64,000 bases of DNA. Source: Magnetospira sp. QH-2 (GTDB lineage Bacteria; Pseudomonadota; Alphaproteobacteria; Rhodospirillales; Magnetospiraceae). The stretch covers positions 1,689,819 through 1,753,818 of the forward strand of contig NZ_FO538765.1 in NCBI RefSeq assembly GCF_000968135.1. The letters are read 5' to 3'. Within the stretch, counting starts at the first letter, position 1. Each line of letters opens with the position of its first letter. Below the pieces are notes generated by a model. It did no database searches and was not told the DNA's origin. It worked only from the letters and a program-made list of their open reading frames with translations. Positions 25,355 to 36,169 of this stretch are shown here, one piece after another. A program made the translations under genes and the position numbers.

Positions 25355-26095
25355 TCAGCGCCTTTTCGCAAGAGCTGCGTTCAAACGGCGGATGTGATCG
25401 TCATCCGTGGCTTTGGAGCAGATCAGATAGCGTTTGCCGCCCGGCGGCATGTCTTCCAGTTGCAAGAGGGCGATGTCGTTGCCCGCCACGCCCAGCATAT
25501 GGATCAGTTCCTCGGCTTCTTCCGCCGAGACAATCATATAGTCGAAGCGCTGCCCCAACAGCATGCGGATCATGCCCACGTTGTCCTGGGACGAGGTCAC
25601 GGCGGCCAGATCGTATTTTTTCAACAGCGGATCCACGTACGGACCATAGGAAAAGCCCAGCTTGCGGCCCATGGTCAGGGCTTTGTTGGACAGCAGCGCC
25701 TCCACCGACTTCATTTTCAGGGCGGTGACGTTGTCCGCCCTCACCAGCGCCACTTGAGGGGCATCCTGATAGACGGCCTCGGTATATTTGCCGAAGGCCT
25801 CCCGCTCGGGGTTCTTGAACCAGCCGGCGGCACAGACCGGCTCGCGATTCTTCTGGATGGTCTTGAGATGCCGGTTGGCGGCCATGATTTTCCATTTGAA
25901 CGGTAGGGCGGCTTTTTCGAAGGCCTCGGCGATGGGGGTCGCGACCTTGCCGGTAAAGCCGCCGTCGAGTTCCTGCACGTAATAGGGCGCGCGCTCGAAA
26001 ATGAGTACCTTGAGCGGCTTGTCCGCCGCCCATACGGAAGCCGAAAGACTGGCCGCAACCAAGACCAAGAGAACAAGAGCAAAGGGCCGTTTCAT
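25355..26095 (-). CDS. Periplasmic solute-binding protein (SBP_bac_3 type)
   Basis: A 246-residue protein with a signal peptide, MKRPFALVLLVLVAASLSAS, cleaved near VWA-AD. The mature domain (KPLKVLIFERAPYYVQELDG, FKWKIMAANRHLKTIQKN, KLGFSYGPYVDPLL) resembles amino-acid type binding proteins. No ABC permease or ATPase is nearby; instead the gene is 17 bases upstream of the Cache-HAMP-PP2C phosphatase. That pairing suggests a receptor that delivers a small molecule to the sensor. The ligand is unknown. Confidence 0.85.
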   Translation of the reverse strand: MKRPFALVLLVLVAASLSASVWAADKPLKVLIFERAPYYVQELDGGFTGKVATPIAEAFEKAALPFKWKIMAANRHLKTIQKNREPVCAAGWFKNPEREAFGKYTEAVYQDAPQVALVRADNVTALKMKSVEALLSNKALTMGRKLGFSYGPYVDPLLKKYDLAAVTSSQDNVGMIRMLLGQRFDYMIVSAEEAEELIHMLGVAGNDIALLQLEDMPPGGKRYLICSKATDDDHIRRLNAALAKRR

Positions 26096-26262
26096 AGGTC
26101 AATCCTGACGGGTTGCCGATCAAAGGGGAAAATATCGGCATAGCTTAGCCGACCCGCTTTCGCCGGGATACGTCTTTTTGCTTGTTGTCCTGGCGGGAAT
26201 GGAGACAAAGGGCGTAGAGAACGGACTCGATTTCCGCCGCCATCCGGGCCATATAAGCGGCC

Positions 26263-29112
<2,850 letters not shown>

Positions 29113-29131
29113 ACCATGCGATCGGATATTT

Positions 29132-29156
29132 TAGGATAATATCGTGTGCTATCCTA
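29132..29156. promoter_or_regulatory. Probable ParD operator
   Basis: A perfect inverted repeat, TAGGATA (29132-29138) and TATCCTA (29150-29156) separated by 11 bases, 22 bases before the antitoxin start. ParD-type antitoxins bind such sites to repress their own operon. Confidence 0.55.
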
Positions 29157-29178
29157 TTTATACGACCGGTAGGGTGTC

Positions 29179-29427
29179 ATGACGAGATTTTCGATTGCCA
29201 TGTCTGACGACCTAGGTGGCTACGTCCGGAACACCATTGCCGAAAGGCACTTTGACAATGTGAGCGAGTATTTCCAGCACTTGGTCCGGAGCGAGATGGA
29301 ATCCCGCAAGAGTGATGCCCAATTGCGCGAACTCATTGACGAAGGACTGGCCAGCGGAGTTTCCGAACTCAGTCTAGACGAGATATGGGCTGGGGCGGCT
29401 GAAGATGGCGCGAACAAGAGTCCCTGA
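29179..29427 (+). CDS. ParD-like type II antitoxin
   Basis: An 82-residue protein with a ribbon-helix-helix N-terminus (TRFSIAMSDDLGGYVRNTIAERHFDNVSEYFQHLVRSE; given as a description of residues 2-39 in short segments: TRFSIAMSDD, YVRNTIAERH, NVSEYFQHLV). The C-terminal tail is acidic (DEGLASGVSELSLDEI), as in ParD/CC2985 antitoxins that wrap around the toxin. The ATG at 29179 follows GTAGGGTGTC. It overlaps the start of a decayed ParE gene, so it is probably an orphan antitoxin, which may still repress its own promoter through the inverted repeat at 29132-29156. Confidence 0.85.
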   Translation: MTRFSIAMSDDLGGYVRNTIAERHFDNVSEYFQHLVRSEMESRKSDAQLRELIDEGLASGVSELSLDEIWAGAAEDGANKSP

Positions 29428-29729
29428 CTATCTCCTGAGCCGGGCGGCCGCGGCCGATCTGAGGGAGATTGCCCAGTAAACCATTGAGCGGTTTGGGGTG
29501 GATCAGGCGGATACGTATCGGCAGGATTGCAGTGACTGTTTCGCGCTCATCGCGGCCAATCCTGAAATGGGCACCAAGCTCGACCATATTAAACGCGAAA
29601 GGCTTTTGACTCGGGATACGGCGTCACAATCATCGCAGCCACGCCAATTACTATATGGTGACCGACCAACGGCTTGTGGTCGTTCGGGTGCTTCATGCGA
29701 GCCGGTTGTTCCCTGGATCGGATTCCTAA
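29405..29729 (+). pseudogene. ParE-like toxin pseudogene
   Basis: The frame opens at the ATG at 29405, overlapping the ParD stop. It gives a ParE N-terminus (SRAAAADLREIAQ), then an in-frame TAA at 29477-29479 where a tyrosine is expected, followed by TIERFGVDQADTYRQD and FALIAANPEMG. A frameshift between about 29600 and 29625 is then needed to reach the ParE C-terminus, RRHNHRSHANYYMVTDQ and LVVVRVLHAS, ending with TAA at 29727-29729. Two independent lesions make the toxin dead. It is not expected to make a working protein. Confidence 0.82.
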
Positions 29730-30214
29730 CCTTCCACCCCCAGCCTTTGATGCCATGCCGCGATACTCTCATCGGGATATTCTTCGAAGGTCTTGTCGCG
29801 CGGCCCGGCATGGACCGGCACCCAATCAGCCTTGGAGCCGAGCATTAAGTGAGTGCGTTCCGGCGGCACCGGTAGCGGCGTGTCGATGGCCGAGGCGAAG
29901 GGGTGGACCAATTCCGGCCAGCGCGGGTCCCAGGCCCACAGACCCGAGCCGCAGATTTTGCAGAAATGGCGCTTCATGGGGCTTGGGCGGGTTTCGCCCG
30001 TGTCCGGATCGGTAAGGATCACCTGATAAACGCTGAGGTTTTGCTCGCCTTGGATTTCGAGGGTTTCCGCCTCGCCTGACAGGTTGATCGCGTAGCCGCC
30101 GCCGCCCTGGGTCTTGCGGCAGATGGAGCAGTAACAACGATTATAGGGATAGGGGTGCGGCGAATGCAGGCGGAATGTCACCCCCTTGCAGTGGCAGGAA
30201 CCTTCGAGCAGCAT
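29726..30214 (-). CDS. GFA family protein
   Basis: A 162-residue protein with zinc-type cysteines of the GFA fold: GSCHCKGVTF, NRCYCSICRKTQGGGGY and HFCKICGSGLWAW. It has a longer middle region than the GFA protein at 18916-19341 and a distinct C-terminus (EEYPDESIAAWHQRLG, typical of the family). The ATG at 30214 gives MLLEGSCHCKG; an in-frame upstream start at 30253 runs into the divergent cupin start. Enzymatic action is unproven for this subgroup. Its 3' end meets the ParE remnant. Confidence 0.88.
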   Translation of the reverse strand: MLLEGSCHCKGVTFRLHSPHPYPYNRCYCSICRKTQGGGGYAINLSGEAETLEIQGEQNLSVYQVILTDPDTGETRPSPMKRHFCKICGSGLWAWDPRWPELVHPFASAIDTPLPVPPERTHLMLGSKADWVPVHAGPRDKTFEEYPDESIAAWHQRLGVEG

Positions 30215-30251
30215 GAGCCTGTCTCTCTCTCCATCAATCCATGAGGCCATC

Positions 30252-30515
30252 ATGACCGAAAGCGAGATCGTTCGGCAACTGCAAGCGGAAGGCTACGGCC
30301 AAGTATTCGTCTGGGAAGATGCTTCCGGCGCCCGTTATCCCCATCATAGCCACCCGGGCCAGACCGCCCATGTGGTGCTGGCCGGTGCCATCACCATAGC
30401 CACCGCCACTGGTTCCAGGACATACCGGGCCGGAGACCGCTTCGATGTTCCGGCGGGGGAAAGCCATGCCGCGGAAGTAGGGCCCGAGGGCTGTCGCTAT
30501 GTGGTGGCGGAATAG
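30252..30515 (+). CDS. Small cupin-domain protein
   Basis: An 87-residue single cupin. Motif 1 is HHSHPGQTAHVVLAGAITI and motif 2 is YRAGDRFDVPAGESHAAEVG, which offer His ligands for a metal. The start is the ATG at 30252, with only 37 bases between it and the divergent GFA gene. Small cupins may be isomerases, dioxygenases or sugar- or metal-binding proteins; the sequence does not tell which. Confidence 0.82.
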   Translation: MTESEIVRQLQAEGYGQVFVWEDASGARYPHHSHPGQTAHVVLAGAITIATATGSRTYRAGDRFDVPAGESHAAEVGPEGCRYVVAE

Positions 30516-30581
30516 TGTCGGTCATCACAGCCAGGAAGTCGGATATTGGTTATGATAAGGGTGAAAGCTTAGGAGGCGATC

Positions 30582-30770
30582 ATGACCCGGACCGTTATGC
30601 CGACCATCCCAACCCCCATGGACCTTTGGGAACCGGAAGAGGACCTGACCGATCTGATCGCTGCCGCCATGCAGGCTGATGAAGAACTGCGTCGCCAGCG
30701 TGAACTGGAACGGGCCCCAATTCAAATTGAAAGGCCCTCCGAGGAGTGGCTCTATCCGCCCAAGGATTGA
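30582..30770 (+). CDS. Small acidic hypothetical protein
   Basis: A 62-residue, acidic protein (MTRTVMPTIPTPMDLWEPEE at the start, ERPSEEWLYPPKD at the end) with a likely helix, DLIAAAMQADEELRRQRELE. A strong AGGAGG site six bases before the ATG at 30582 supports translation. No domain, signal peptide or membrane segment is recognised. It lies between the cupin and rhodanese genes. Confidence 0.6.
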   Translation: MTRTVMPTIPTPMDLWEPEEDLTDLIAAAMQADEELRRQRELERAPIQIERPSEEWLYPPKD

Positions 30771-30877
30771 GGCAGCCATTGCCATCCGGTTGCCGGCATT
30801 ATGGGTGAACGGGGACCCGAACAGGGTCGGGTCAACAAGGGGCATTGCTGTGCCGCACCCTCTGCTATACTGGCATC

Positions 30878-31243
30878 ATGGCTGATGACATTACCGAATC
30901 ACCTCTGCCGGAAATAGATCCGGCCACCGCCCTGGATTGGCAAATGCGGGGCGATGCGGTGATTCTGGACGTCCGCGAGGCGTCGGAATACGATTTCGAA
31001 AACATCCCGGGATCGGTGCTGCTGCCCTTATCGTTTCTCGACCCCAAACGGGCCCCGGCCATCTTCCACAACAAGGTCGTGGTGATCTGTGCCATGGGCA
31101 AAAGGGGCGCGGCGGCTCAGAAACAGCTCACCGAATACGGCATGCTGGAAATCTATAACCTCACCGGCGGCATCGCCGCGTGGAAAAAGGCCGGATTGGA
31201 AGTCCAGGGCGGCAAGTACGAGGCCATGGACTATTCCATTTAA
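30878..31243 (+). CDS. Rhodanese-domain protein
   Basis: A 121-residue single-domain rhodanese. CH2A-like ILDVREASEYDFENIPGSV is at ~29-47, and the active-site loop CAMGKRGAA has the sulfur-carrying cysteine C71. It should accept or transfer sulfane sulfur in the cytoplasm; the physiological partner is unknown. The ATG at 30878 has no Shine-Dalgarno, but TATACT lies at 30866-30871, so a leaderless mRNA is possible. The last bases overlap the convergent SGNH gene by four bases. Confidence 0.87.
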   Translation: MADDITESPLPEIDPATALDWQMRGDAVILDVREASEYDFENIPGSVLLPLSFLDPKRAPAIFHNKVVVICAMGKRGAAAQKQLTEYGMLEIYNLTGGIAAWKKAGLEVQGGKYEAMDYSI

Positions 31244-32376
31244 GGCGAGCCTTCCAGGCACCCGCCGCCGCGTTGCGCAATCAAATCTCGGACCTGCGCC
31301 GATTCGGCCATCTGGCGCGCCACCAGTTCGCCGAACAGGCGATTTCCCTCCTTTGTCATATGGATGCTGTCCGTATAGTAGCGATGATCGCTCCGTATGA
31401 GGTCCAAGGTAGCGATCCTGGGAACGGCCTGTGCCTTCGAAGTTTGGTCGATTGCCTGATTGTAGACATAGGGCCCTTCGACAATATCCGAACGAGGGAC
31501 ACCCGGCAGGTAAAGCAGCCGGGAGTGAATGATCGCCATCTGTGCGGAGACAGACTGTTCCCGCCGTGCCCGGGGGGCCTGTTCCACGAAAACCGGCAGG
31601 GCGTCAACGGAGCGGGCCGTCTCGACAAATTGCTTCAGGTCGGTCTCCATATCGCCAAGAAGAGACCGGAAATCCATTTGAAATGCGCCCCTCTCGCGGG
31701 TGGCCTGACGTTGCAGGTAGAGGGCCGTGGCATTCTTTTCCAGCTTTAGCCAAAGCAGGGAGGCGCGGGCAAAGGCACTGGGTTGATACCCCTTGAAGGG
31801 GAAGCCCGCCTTCCGGGCCTGTTCCCGGGCCCGAAACACCAGATCAGAAGGCAGAAGGACCGCCAAGTCGGGGGAAAATCGCGCCGCGTCCTCTAGCAAG
31901 CGCCTGGTGAAGAACGAAATACGGTCACCGGATATGCCGGCATTGAAAAAGTCAAACCGGCATCGGGGAAAGCTCTTTTGGAGCAGATCCACCACCACAT
32001 GCGGCCAGGTGTCTCCGTCGTTCCTTATATGCCGGTTCAAGGTGGTCGAACTGCCAAAAAAACCAAGGCGAATTACCCCTTCGGGTTTCGGTTTCCGGAG
32101 GGCGAGGCCGCGAAATCCATCTTCTGAAAAGACCAAGCTTCCCCATCGGCTGCCTGGGCGAGGGCGTTGACGTCCATCTATCGATTCCCAGATTTCCGCT
32201 ACGCGACGGATTTCAATCGCCGGAATTGCGCCATAGGTCTTCCATTGCGCCCCCCGAAGCAAGACTTCACCGGCCAACAGCAAGAGCAATAGAAACGCGG
32301 GAATGGCGAGCGCGACGAGGATCTCCTTGGTCCTCGGAGAGCATTCTTCCCATTTGAATAGCAGCGCCGAAATCAT
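31240..32376 (-). CDS. Membrane-anchored SGNH/GDSL hydrolase-like protein
   Basis: A 378-residue protein with one N-terminal helix (IPAFLLLLLLAGEVLL, ~25-40), so the rest is predicted outside the membrane. SGNH blocks: LGFFGSSTTL with nucleophile Ser110, NAGISGD with G147, and YTDSIHMTKEGN with D336 and H339. The Asn of block III is not obvious (LLPSDLV). It is the last gene of the operon with the ligase-carrier, MBOAT and one-helix genes, as DltD is in dlt operons. I infer that it carries out or assists the final acyl transfer, or removes the acyl group. The stop overlaps the rhodanese gene by four bases. Confidence 0.75.
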   Translation of the reverse strand: MISALLFKWEECSPRTKEILVALAIPAFLLLLLLAGEVLLRGAQWKTYGAIPAIEIRRVAEIWESIDGRQRPRPGSRWGSLVFSEDGFRGLALRKPKPEGVIRLGFFGSSTTLNRHIRNDGDTWPHVVVDLLQKSFPRCRFDFFNAGISGDRISFFTRRLLEDAARFSPDLAVLLPSDLVFRAREQARKAGFPFKGYQPSAFARASLLWLKLEKNATALYLQRQATRERGAFQMDFRSLLGDMETDLKQFVETARSVDALPVFVEQAPRARREQSVSAQMAIIHSRLLYLPGVPRSDIVEGPYVYNQAIDQTSKAQAVPRIATLDLIRSDHRYYTDSIHMTKEGNRLFGELVARQMAESAQVRDLIAQRGGGCLEGSP

Positions 32377-32382
32377 CAGACC

Positions 32383-32571
32383 CTACATGGCCAAATAGTG
32401 AAAGTCGGCGCGTGGCTCGAACATTCCGAAGAGCGCCAGTCCCAGCATGGCCAACAACCATATAGCTGAAAGGGCGGAAATCTTGGCGGCGGAAAGGTCG
32501 GGAAACCGATGGCTTAGGAACCCGAAAACGCCTTGCTTCACATCAGGAAGCCGATGGTTGCTGTCTTCCAT
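32383..32571 (-). CDS. Small one-helix membrane protein between the MBOAT and SGNH genes
   Basis: A 62-residue protein. The soluble N-terminus (MEDSNHRLPDVKQGVFGFLS) is followed by a helix, ISALSAIWLLAMLGLALFGM, and a short tail. It overlaps the MBOAT gene by 34 bases and sits seven bases before the SGNH gene, so it is translated within the operon. Its position and topology recall DltX, the small membrane peptide of dlt operons, but the sequence shows no DltX motif that I can confirm. Confidence 0.65.
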   Translation of the reverse strand: MEDSNHRLPDVKQGVFGFLSHRFPDLSAAKISALSAIWLLAMLGLALFGMFEPRADFHYLAM

Positions 32572-33692
32572 ATGTCAAAAACCTCCGACAGGTTGGCCTT
32601 ACGCACGATGGCAAAGCCGAACCAGACATAGTGAACGGTAAAGAGGATGGAAAGGCCGGTCAACGCGGCCCTTAGCCAGGGGGAGTGGATCGCTGGCAAA
32701 GAGGGTTTCAGGCTTTGGAACCGTTGCCAGATGACCAGGCCGATGCCGTGGTACAGGCCCCAACAGATATAGCGCAGGGACAATTCATGCCACAGGCCGA
32801 GAACAAGCAAGGTGGCAATGGCGCCCAAGGCCGGACTGCGGGTCACGGAAACCACCGAGGTATATATGTAATCCCGGCACCACCCGGTCAGGGAGATGTG
32901 CCAGCACTGCCAATACTCAGAGAGGTTCCGGCGGAAGAACGGCCAATTGAAGTTCTCCATGACCCGAAAACCGAGTAACCGGGAAAAGCCGATGGCAATG
33001 TCGGCGAACCCGGAAAACTGGAAATACAGGTTCAATCCACCCAGGACAATCCACAAATAAGCCGCCAGGGCGGTCTGTTCGGGCGGTAGCTGATCCACAT
33101 AGTCGCCAAGCAATCCGTTGATCAGGTAGTTGCCCAGAAAGCCAATTTTCACATAGCCGTAGAGGATGCGCTCGATCCCCTCGGGCAGCATGTCCCGCTC
33201 CATGCGGGTCCGATACAGGTCTCGCTGGTAGGCGTCGAAGCGGTGAATGGGACCGACAAGAATGGTCGGCAGAAAGAACAGATAGCCGACAATTTCCATG
33301 GGGGTGGTCTCTTGAAATCGGCCCCGATATCGTTCGAACAACAAATGCAGACAGCGGAAGGTGTAATAGGACAGGCCCAGGGGAATGATGGCGTCGGAGA
33401 TGATGGACTCGATAGACTGTCCGGCGGCATTCAGTTTGAAATAAACCAAAACCGAGATGAAGAGCAGGCCTGTTGCCGCAATGGTGGGGCCGTTGGGATC
33501 ACGCCGCCCCGCCACATAGGTTGTCACCAAGGTGAAAAATGTCAGAATACCCGCCGACAAGGGGGATGTGCGGAGCAAAAATGCCAGGGTTAAAACAATC
33601 AACACCCGCGCACGCCAGCGGGCTGGGGCGAGCCAAAAGAGACTGAAGGTCCCAATCATCCACAGCAGATATTCCAAGGAAAGGTAATGCAT
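32538..33692 (-). CDS. MBOAT family O-acyltransferase (DltB/AlgI-like)
   Basis: A 384-residue polytopic membrane protein with about ten helices. Family motifs are the LSYYTFRCLHLLFERYRG loop (~107-124), FLPTILVGPIHRFDAY, EYWQCWHISLTGWCRDYIYT (H265) and LGLWHELSLRYICWGLYHGI with H302 and H315. It should move an acyl group across or out of the membrane onto an extracytoplasmic acceptor, as DltB and AlgI do. The gene begins six bases after the ligase-carrier gene and overlaps the one-helix gene. The acyl donor is predicted to be the carrier domain encoded upstream. Confidence 0.87.
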   Translation of the reverse strand: MHYLSLEYLLWMIGTFSLFWLAPARWRARVLIVLTLAFLLRTSPLSAGILTFFTLVTTYVAGRRDPNGPTIAATGLLFISVLVYFKLNAAGQSIESIISDAIIPLGLSYYTFRCLHLLFERYRGRFQETTPMEIVGYLFFLPTILVGPIHRFDAYQRDLYRTRMERDMLPEGIERILYGYVKIGFLGNYLINGLLGDYVDQLPPEQTALAAYLWIVLGGLNLYFQFSGFADIAIGFSRLLGFRVMENFNWPFFRRNLSEYWQCWHISLTGWCRDYIYTSVVSVTRSPALGAIATLLVLGLWHELSLRYICWGLYHGIGLVIWQRFQSLKPSLPAIHSPWLRAALTGLSILFTVHYVWFGFAIVRKANLSEVFDIWKTATIGFLM

Positions 33693-33698
33693 GGGGGC

Positions 33699-36083
33699 TC
33701 AGTCCTCCCCATCCGAAGGCCGGGATAGGCGGTCTTCAAGAAGCCTTTGGAGATCCCCCAGGCATTCAATAATCATGATTTCCCGGTGACTTAACGAAAG
33801 GCCGAATTGGATTTCCGTCTCCGTCAAGAGCGTGACGAAAGCCAGAGAATCCCATCCCGTCGTGTTGCCTGGTGTCGAGCGGCGCGACAGCTGATCCGGC
33901 TCGACATTGAAGACGGATGCGGCAATGCCCCGCAATCGTTCCCATACCGAAGGCCCCTCGCCGACGGTCGAGGGGTCCGAGGTCGGCAGGGGAGACAAAC
34001 GCCATTGACCGCCGAGCTTGGTCAGCAAAAAGGGGGGCAATCCAAGAGCTTCAAAGAACCGGGCGGTGATTTCAGGCGGTGGTGACGGACTCACGATCGC
34101 CAGTCGTTGGAAGCCCTCGTGGGGGCGACCATCGCTCAAATGGCGGTCCGCCTCGGCCCACCGGACGGCCCGGTTTGAATCAAGAAGGATATGGCGGGCC
34201 CGGGTCCGGTAGAGCGCGCCCAAATCGGCGGCGACCGAGCAACGACCGCGGTCGAGAAAGAGCACTCGGGACTGGTGTTTCAAAGTATGCAGGATGAGCG
34301 AAGCGGTGAGGGGGGCCGTTTCGGAATCATCAACGATGGCCAGGGTCCGTTCCGGCTCCAGGGGAAACAGCTCACGCCATTGGACTGCCTCCCGGGCCAG
34401 AGCGTTGTCACCGGTGGTCCGTTCCCGCATCAACAAGTCGAGCGCGGGCGAACCGGTCGGCGCCTGCTTTATCAATTTTGCCGCCAAGCGTCGCCGGGAG
34501 AGATTCATTCCGCCTTCCACCGCGGGCCATCTGGGACGAATTTCCATCAGGTCGGTGATGAGGGTTTCGACGGTGTACAGTGCGGTTTCTTGCATAGCCC
34601 GCGCGGTTTCGGCCAGGGCAGCGCGGCGAATTTTGGCGGTGCCGGTGGTGCGCGGCAATTCATCGACGGCCACCAGCTGGCGGGGAATCTTGAAGTTGGG
34701 TAGCCGGTCGCGCAGGTGATCGCGCACCACTTCGAGATTGAGATCAAGATCAGCGCCGTTGGTTTCAATGAACAATGCAGGCACAAACCCCTCGATTTCC
34801 GCCGGATCCGCCATGGCGGCCACGGCATAGGCCCGGGGCTGCATCAGGTCGGCGAGAGCTTCTTCCACCTCTTGCGGGGCGACCTTGAGGCCGCCCACAT
34901 TGATCATGTCGTCCGTGCGGCCCACGTAGGTCAGGTAACCCTCCGGGTCCAAGGTGCCAATGTCCCCGGTGATCAGCCAGTCGCCGTCCCTTTTGGTGGT
35001 CCAGGCCTCCGGCTGGTCAAAATAGCCGCTGGCCATGTTGGGCCCCGAGACCTGGATCTGACCTTCTTCGCCACCGTCGATCGGTTGACCGGCGGAATCG
35101 GTCAGGCGCAAGGCAATACCGGGGGAAGGGCGTCCGACCGTATCGATTTTGTCCCGCTCGGCGTTCAATTCGAGAATGGTGCAGCGAATGGCCTCGGTCA
35201 GGCCGTAGCTGATGAAGCAGCGGGTCGTTGGGAAGGTCTCAAGCAGCGTTTCGCGATGGTGGTGGGGCAGGTGGCCGGATCCCAATTCGATCCATTTCAG
35301 GTTAGCGGCCGATTGTCGCAGGGCGGGCAGATAGCCCTCGATCAGGATGGTCATGGCGGAAACAGCCGCTGACAGCATGGTGCATTGCTTGTCGACAAGA
35401 TCCTCGGCCACGGCAGCCGACGAAAACAGACCCGACCGTAAGACTGCCGTGCCGCCAAGGTGCAGGGCGCAACGGACACGGCCCAAGCCGAACCCATGTT
35501 CCAAAGGGGCGCTGACCAGATCGCGTACTGTGTCGTCCAGTCCCATGCGTTGGTTCATATAGGCAGCCGTACGGCACAGGGAACGATGGGAAAGCTGGGC
35601 ACCCCGGCGGACACCCTGAGTGGTCCCGGAGGTCAGGATCAACAAGCCGATGGATTCCGGGTCCAGGTCGGGCAGGGTACCTGGTGCCTGGCTATCGAAT
35701 GCGCTGACGTCGAAGCGATGCTTGGCGGATGCAAATGCCTCGGCGCGAAAGCTATTGCGATCCAGCAGGATGGCATGGGGACGAAAATAGCTTTCGGCGG
35801 CGCCCAGGTCTTCCTCGGCAGCGGAAACCGGTAAGACTGCGGCGCCTGTTCCCATGCCCGCCAAGACAGCGATCATCAGATCGATCTTGTTTTGTGCGAC
35901 CACCATGACCCGCGCTCCAGGGCCGATGTTCCTGGCTGAAAGAAAGGCAACGCCTTGTCGCACGCGTCGATCAAGCGCGGCATAGGAAAGGACATCGTCG
36001 CCGTCAACGAGAGCGGGACGGTCAGGCACAGACGATGCATGGATCGCGATATGCCGGGGTAGAGGTGGATAGATCGAATGCAT
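33699..36083 (-). CDS. Adenylate-forming ligase fused to an acyl carrier domain
   Basis: A 794-residue protein. The ANL ligase (1-~500) shows A3 LILTSGTTQGVRRG (148-160, altered from the usual TGxPKG), A5 YGLTE (293-297), the ITGD/VGRTDD A7-A8 region, and the A10 lysine K484 in PRTTGTAKIRR. Residues ~500-715 are an unassigned insert. The C-terminus (~716-794) is a phosphopantetheine carrier with TTGWDSLAFV, Ser746 being the attachment site. It activates a carboxylic or amino acid and loads it on its own carrier. It is first in the operon with MBOAT, one-helix and SGNH genes. The A-domain specificity cannot be read here. Confidence 0.85.
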   Translation of the reverse strand: MHSIYPPLPRHIAIHASSVPDRPALVDGDDVLSYAALDRRVRQGVAFLSARNIGPGARVMVVAQNKIDLMIAVLAGMGTGAAVLPVSAAEEDLGAAESYFRPHAILLDRNSFRAEAFASAKHRFDVSAFDSQAPGTLPDLDPESIGLLILTSGTTQGVRRGAQLSHRSLCRTAAYMNQRMGLDDTVRDLVSAPLEHGFGLGRVRCALHLGGTAVLRSGLFSSAAVAEDLVDKQCTMLSAAVSAMTILIEGYLPALRQSAANLKWIELGSGHLPHHHRETLLETFPTTRCFISYGLTEAIRCTILELNAERDKIDTVGRPSPGIALRLTDSAGQPIDGGEEGQIQVSGPNMASGYFDQPEAWTTKRDGDWLITGDIGTLDPEGYLTYVGRTDDMINVGGLKVAPQEVEEALADLMQPRAYAVAAMADPAEIEGFVPALFIETNGADLDLNLEVVRDHLRDRLPNFKIPRQLVAVDELPRTTGTAKIRRAALAETARAMQETALYTVETLITDLMEIRPRWPAVEGGMNLSRRRLAAKLIKQAPTGSPALDLLMRERTTGDNALAREAVQWRELFPLEPERTLAIVDDSETAPLTASLILHTLKHQSRVLFLDRGRCSVAADLGALYRTRARHILLDSNRAVRWAEADRHLSDGRPHEGFQRLAIVSPSPPPEITARFFEALGLPPFLLTKLGGQWRLSPLPTSDPSTVGEGPSVWERLRGIAASVFNVEPDQLSRRSTPGNTTGWDSLAFVTLLTETEIQFGLSLSHREIMIIECLGDLQRLLEDRLSRPSDGED

Positions 36084-36169
36084 ATTATGCGTGAAGTGGG
36101 GGTTGTATGCCGATATTACGTGCGGCCATGGTAGCGCGTTTAGGAACGATTGGAAAAGAAATTGCCGTC

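Noticed and set aside
26096-26262. LexA box upstream of uvrA
   Set aside because: No GAAC-N7-GAAC or GTTC-N7-GTTC pattern was found on reading the gap.
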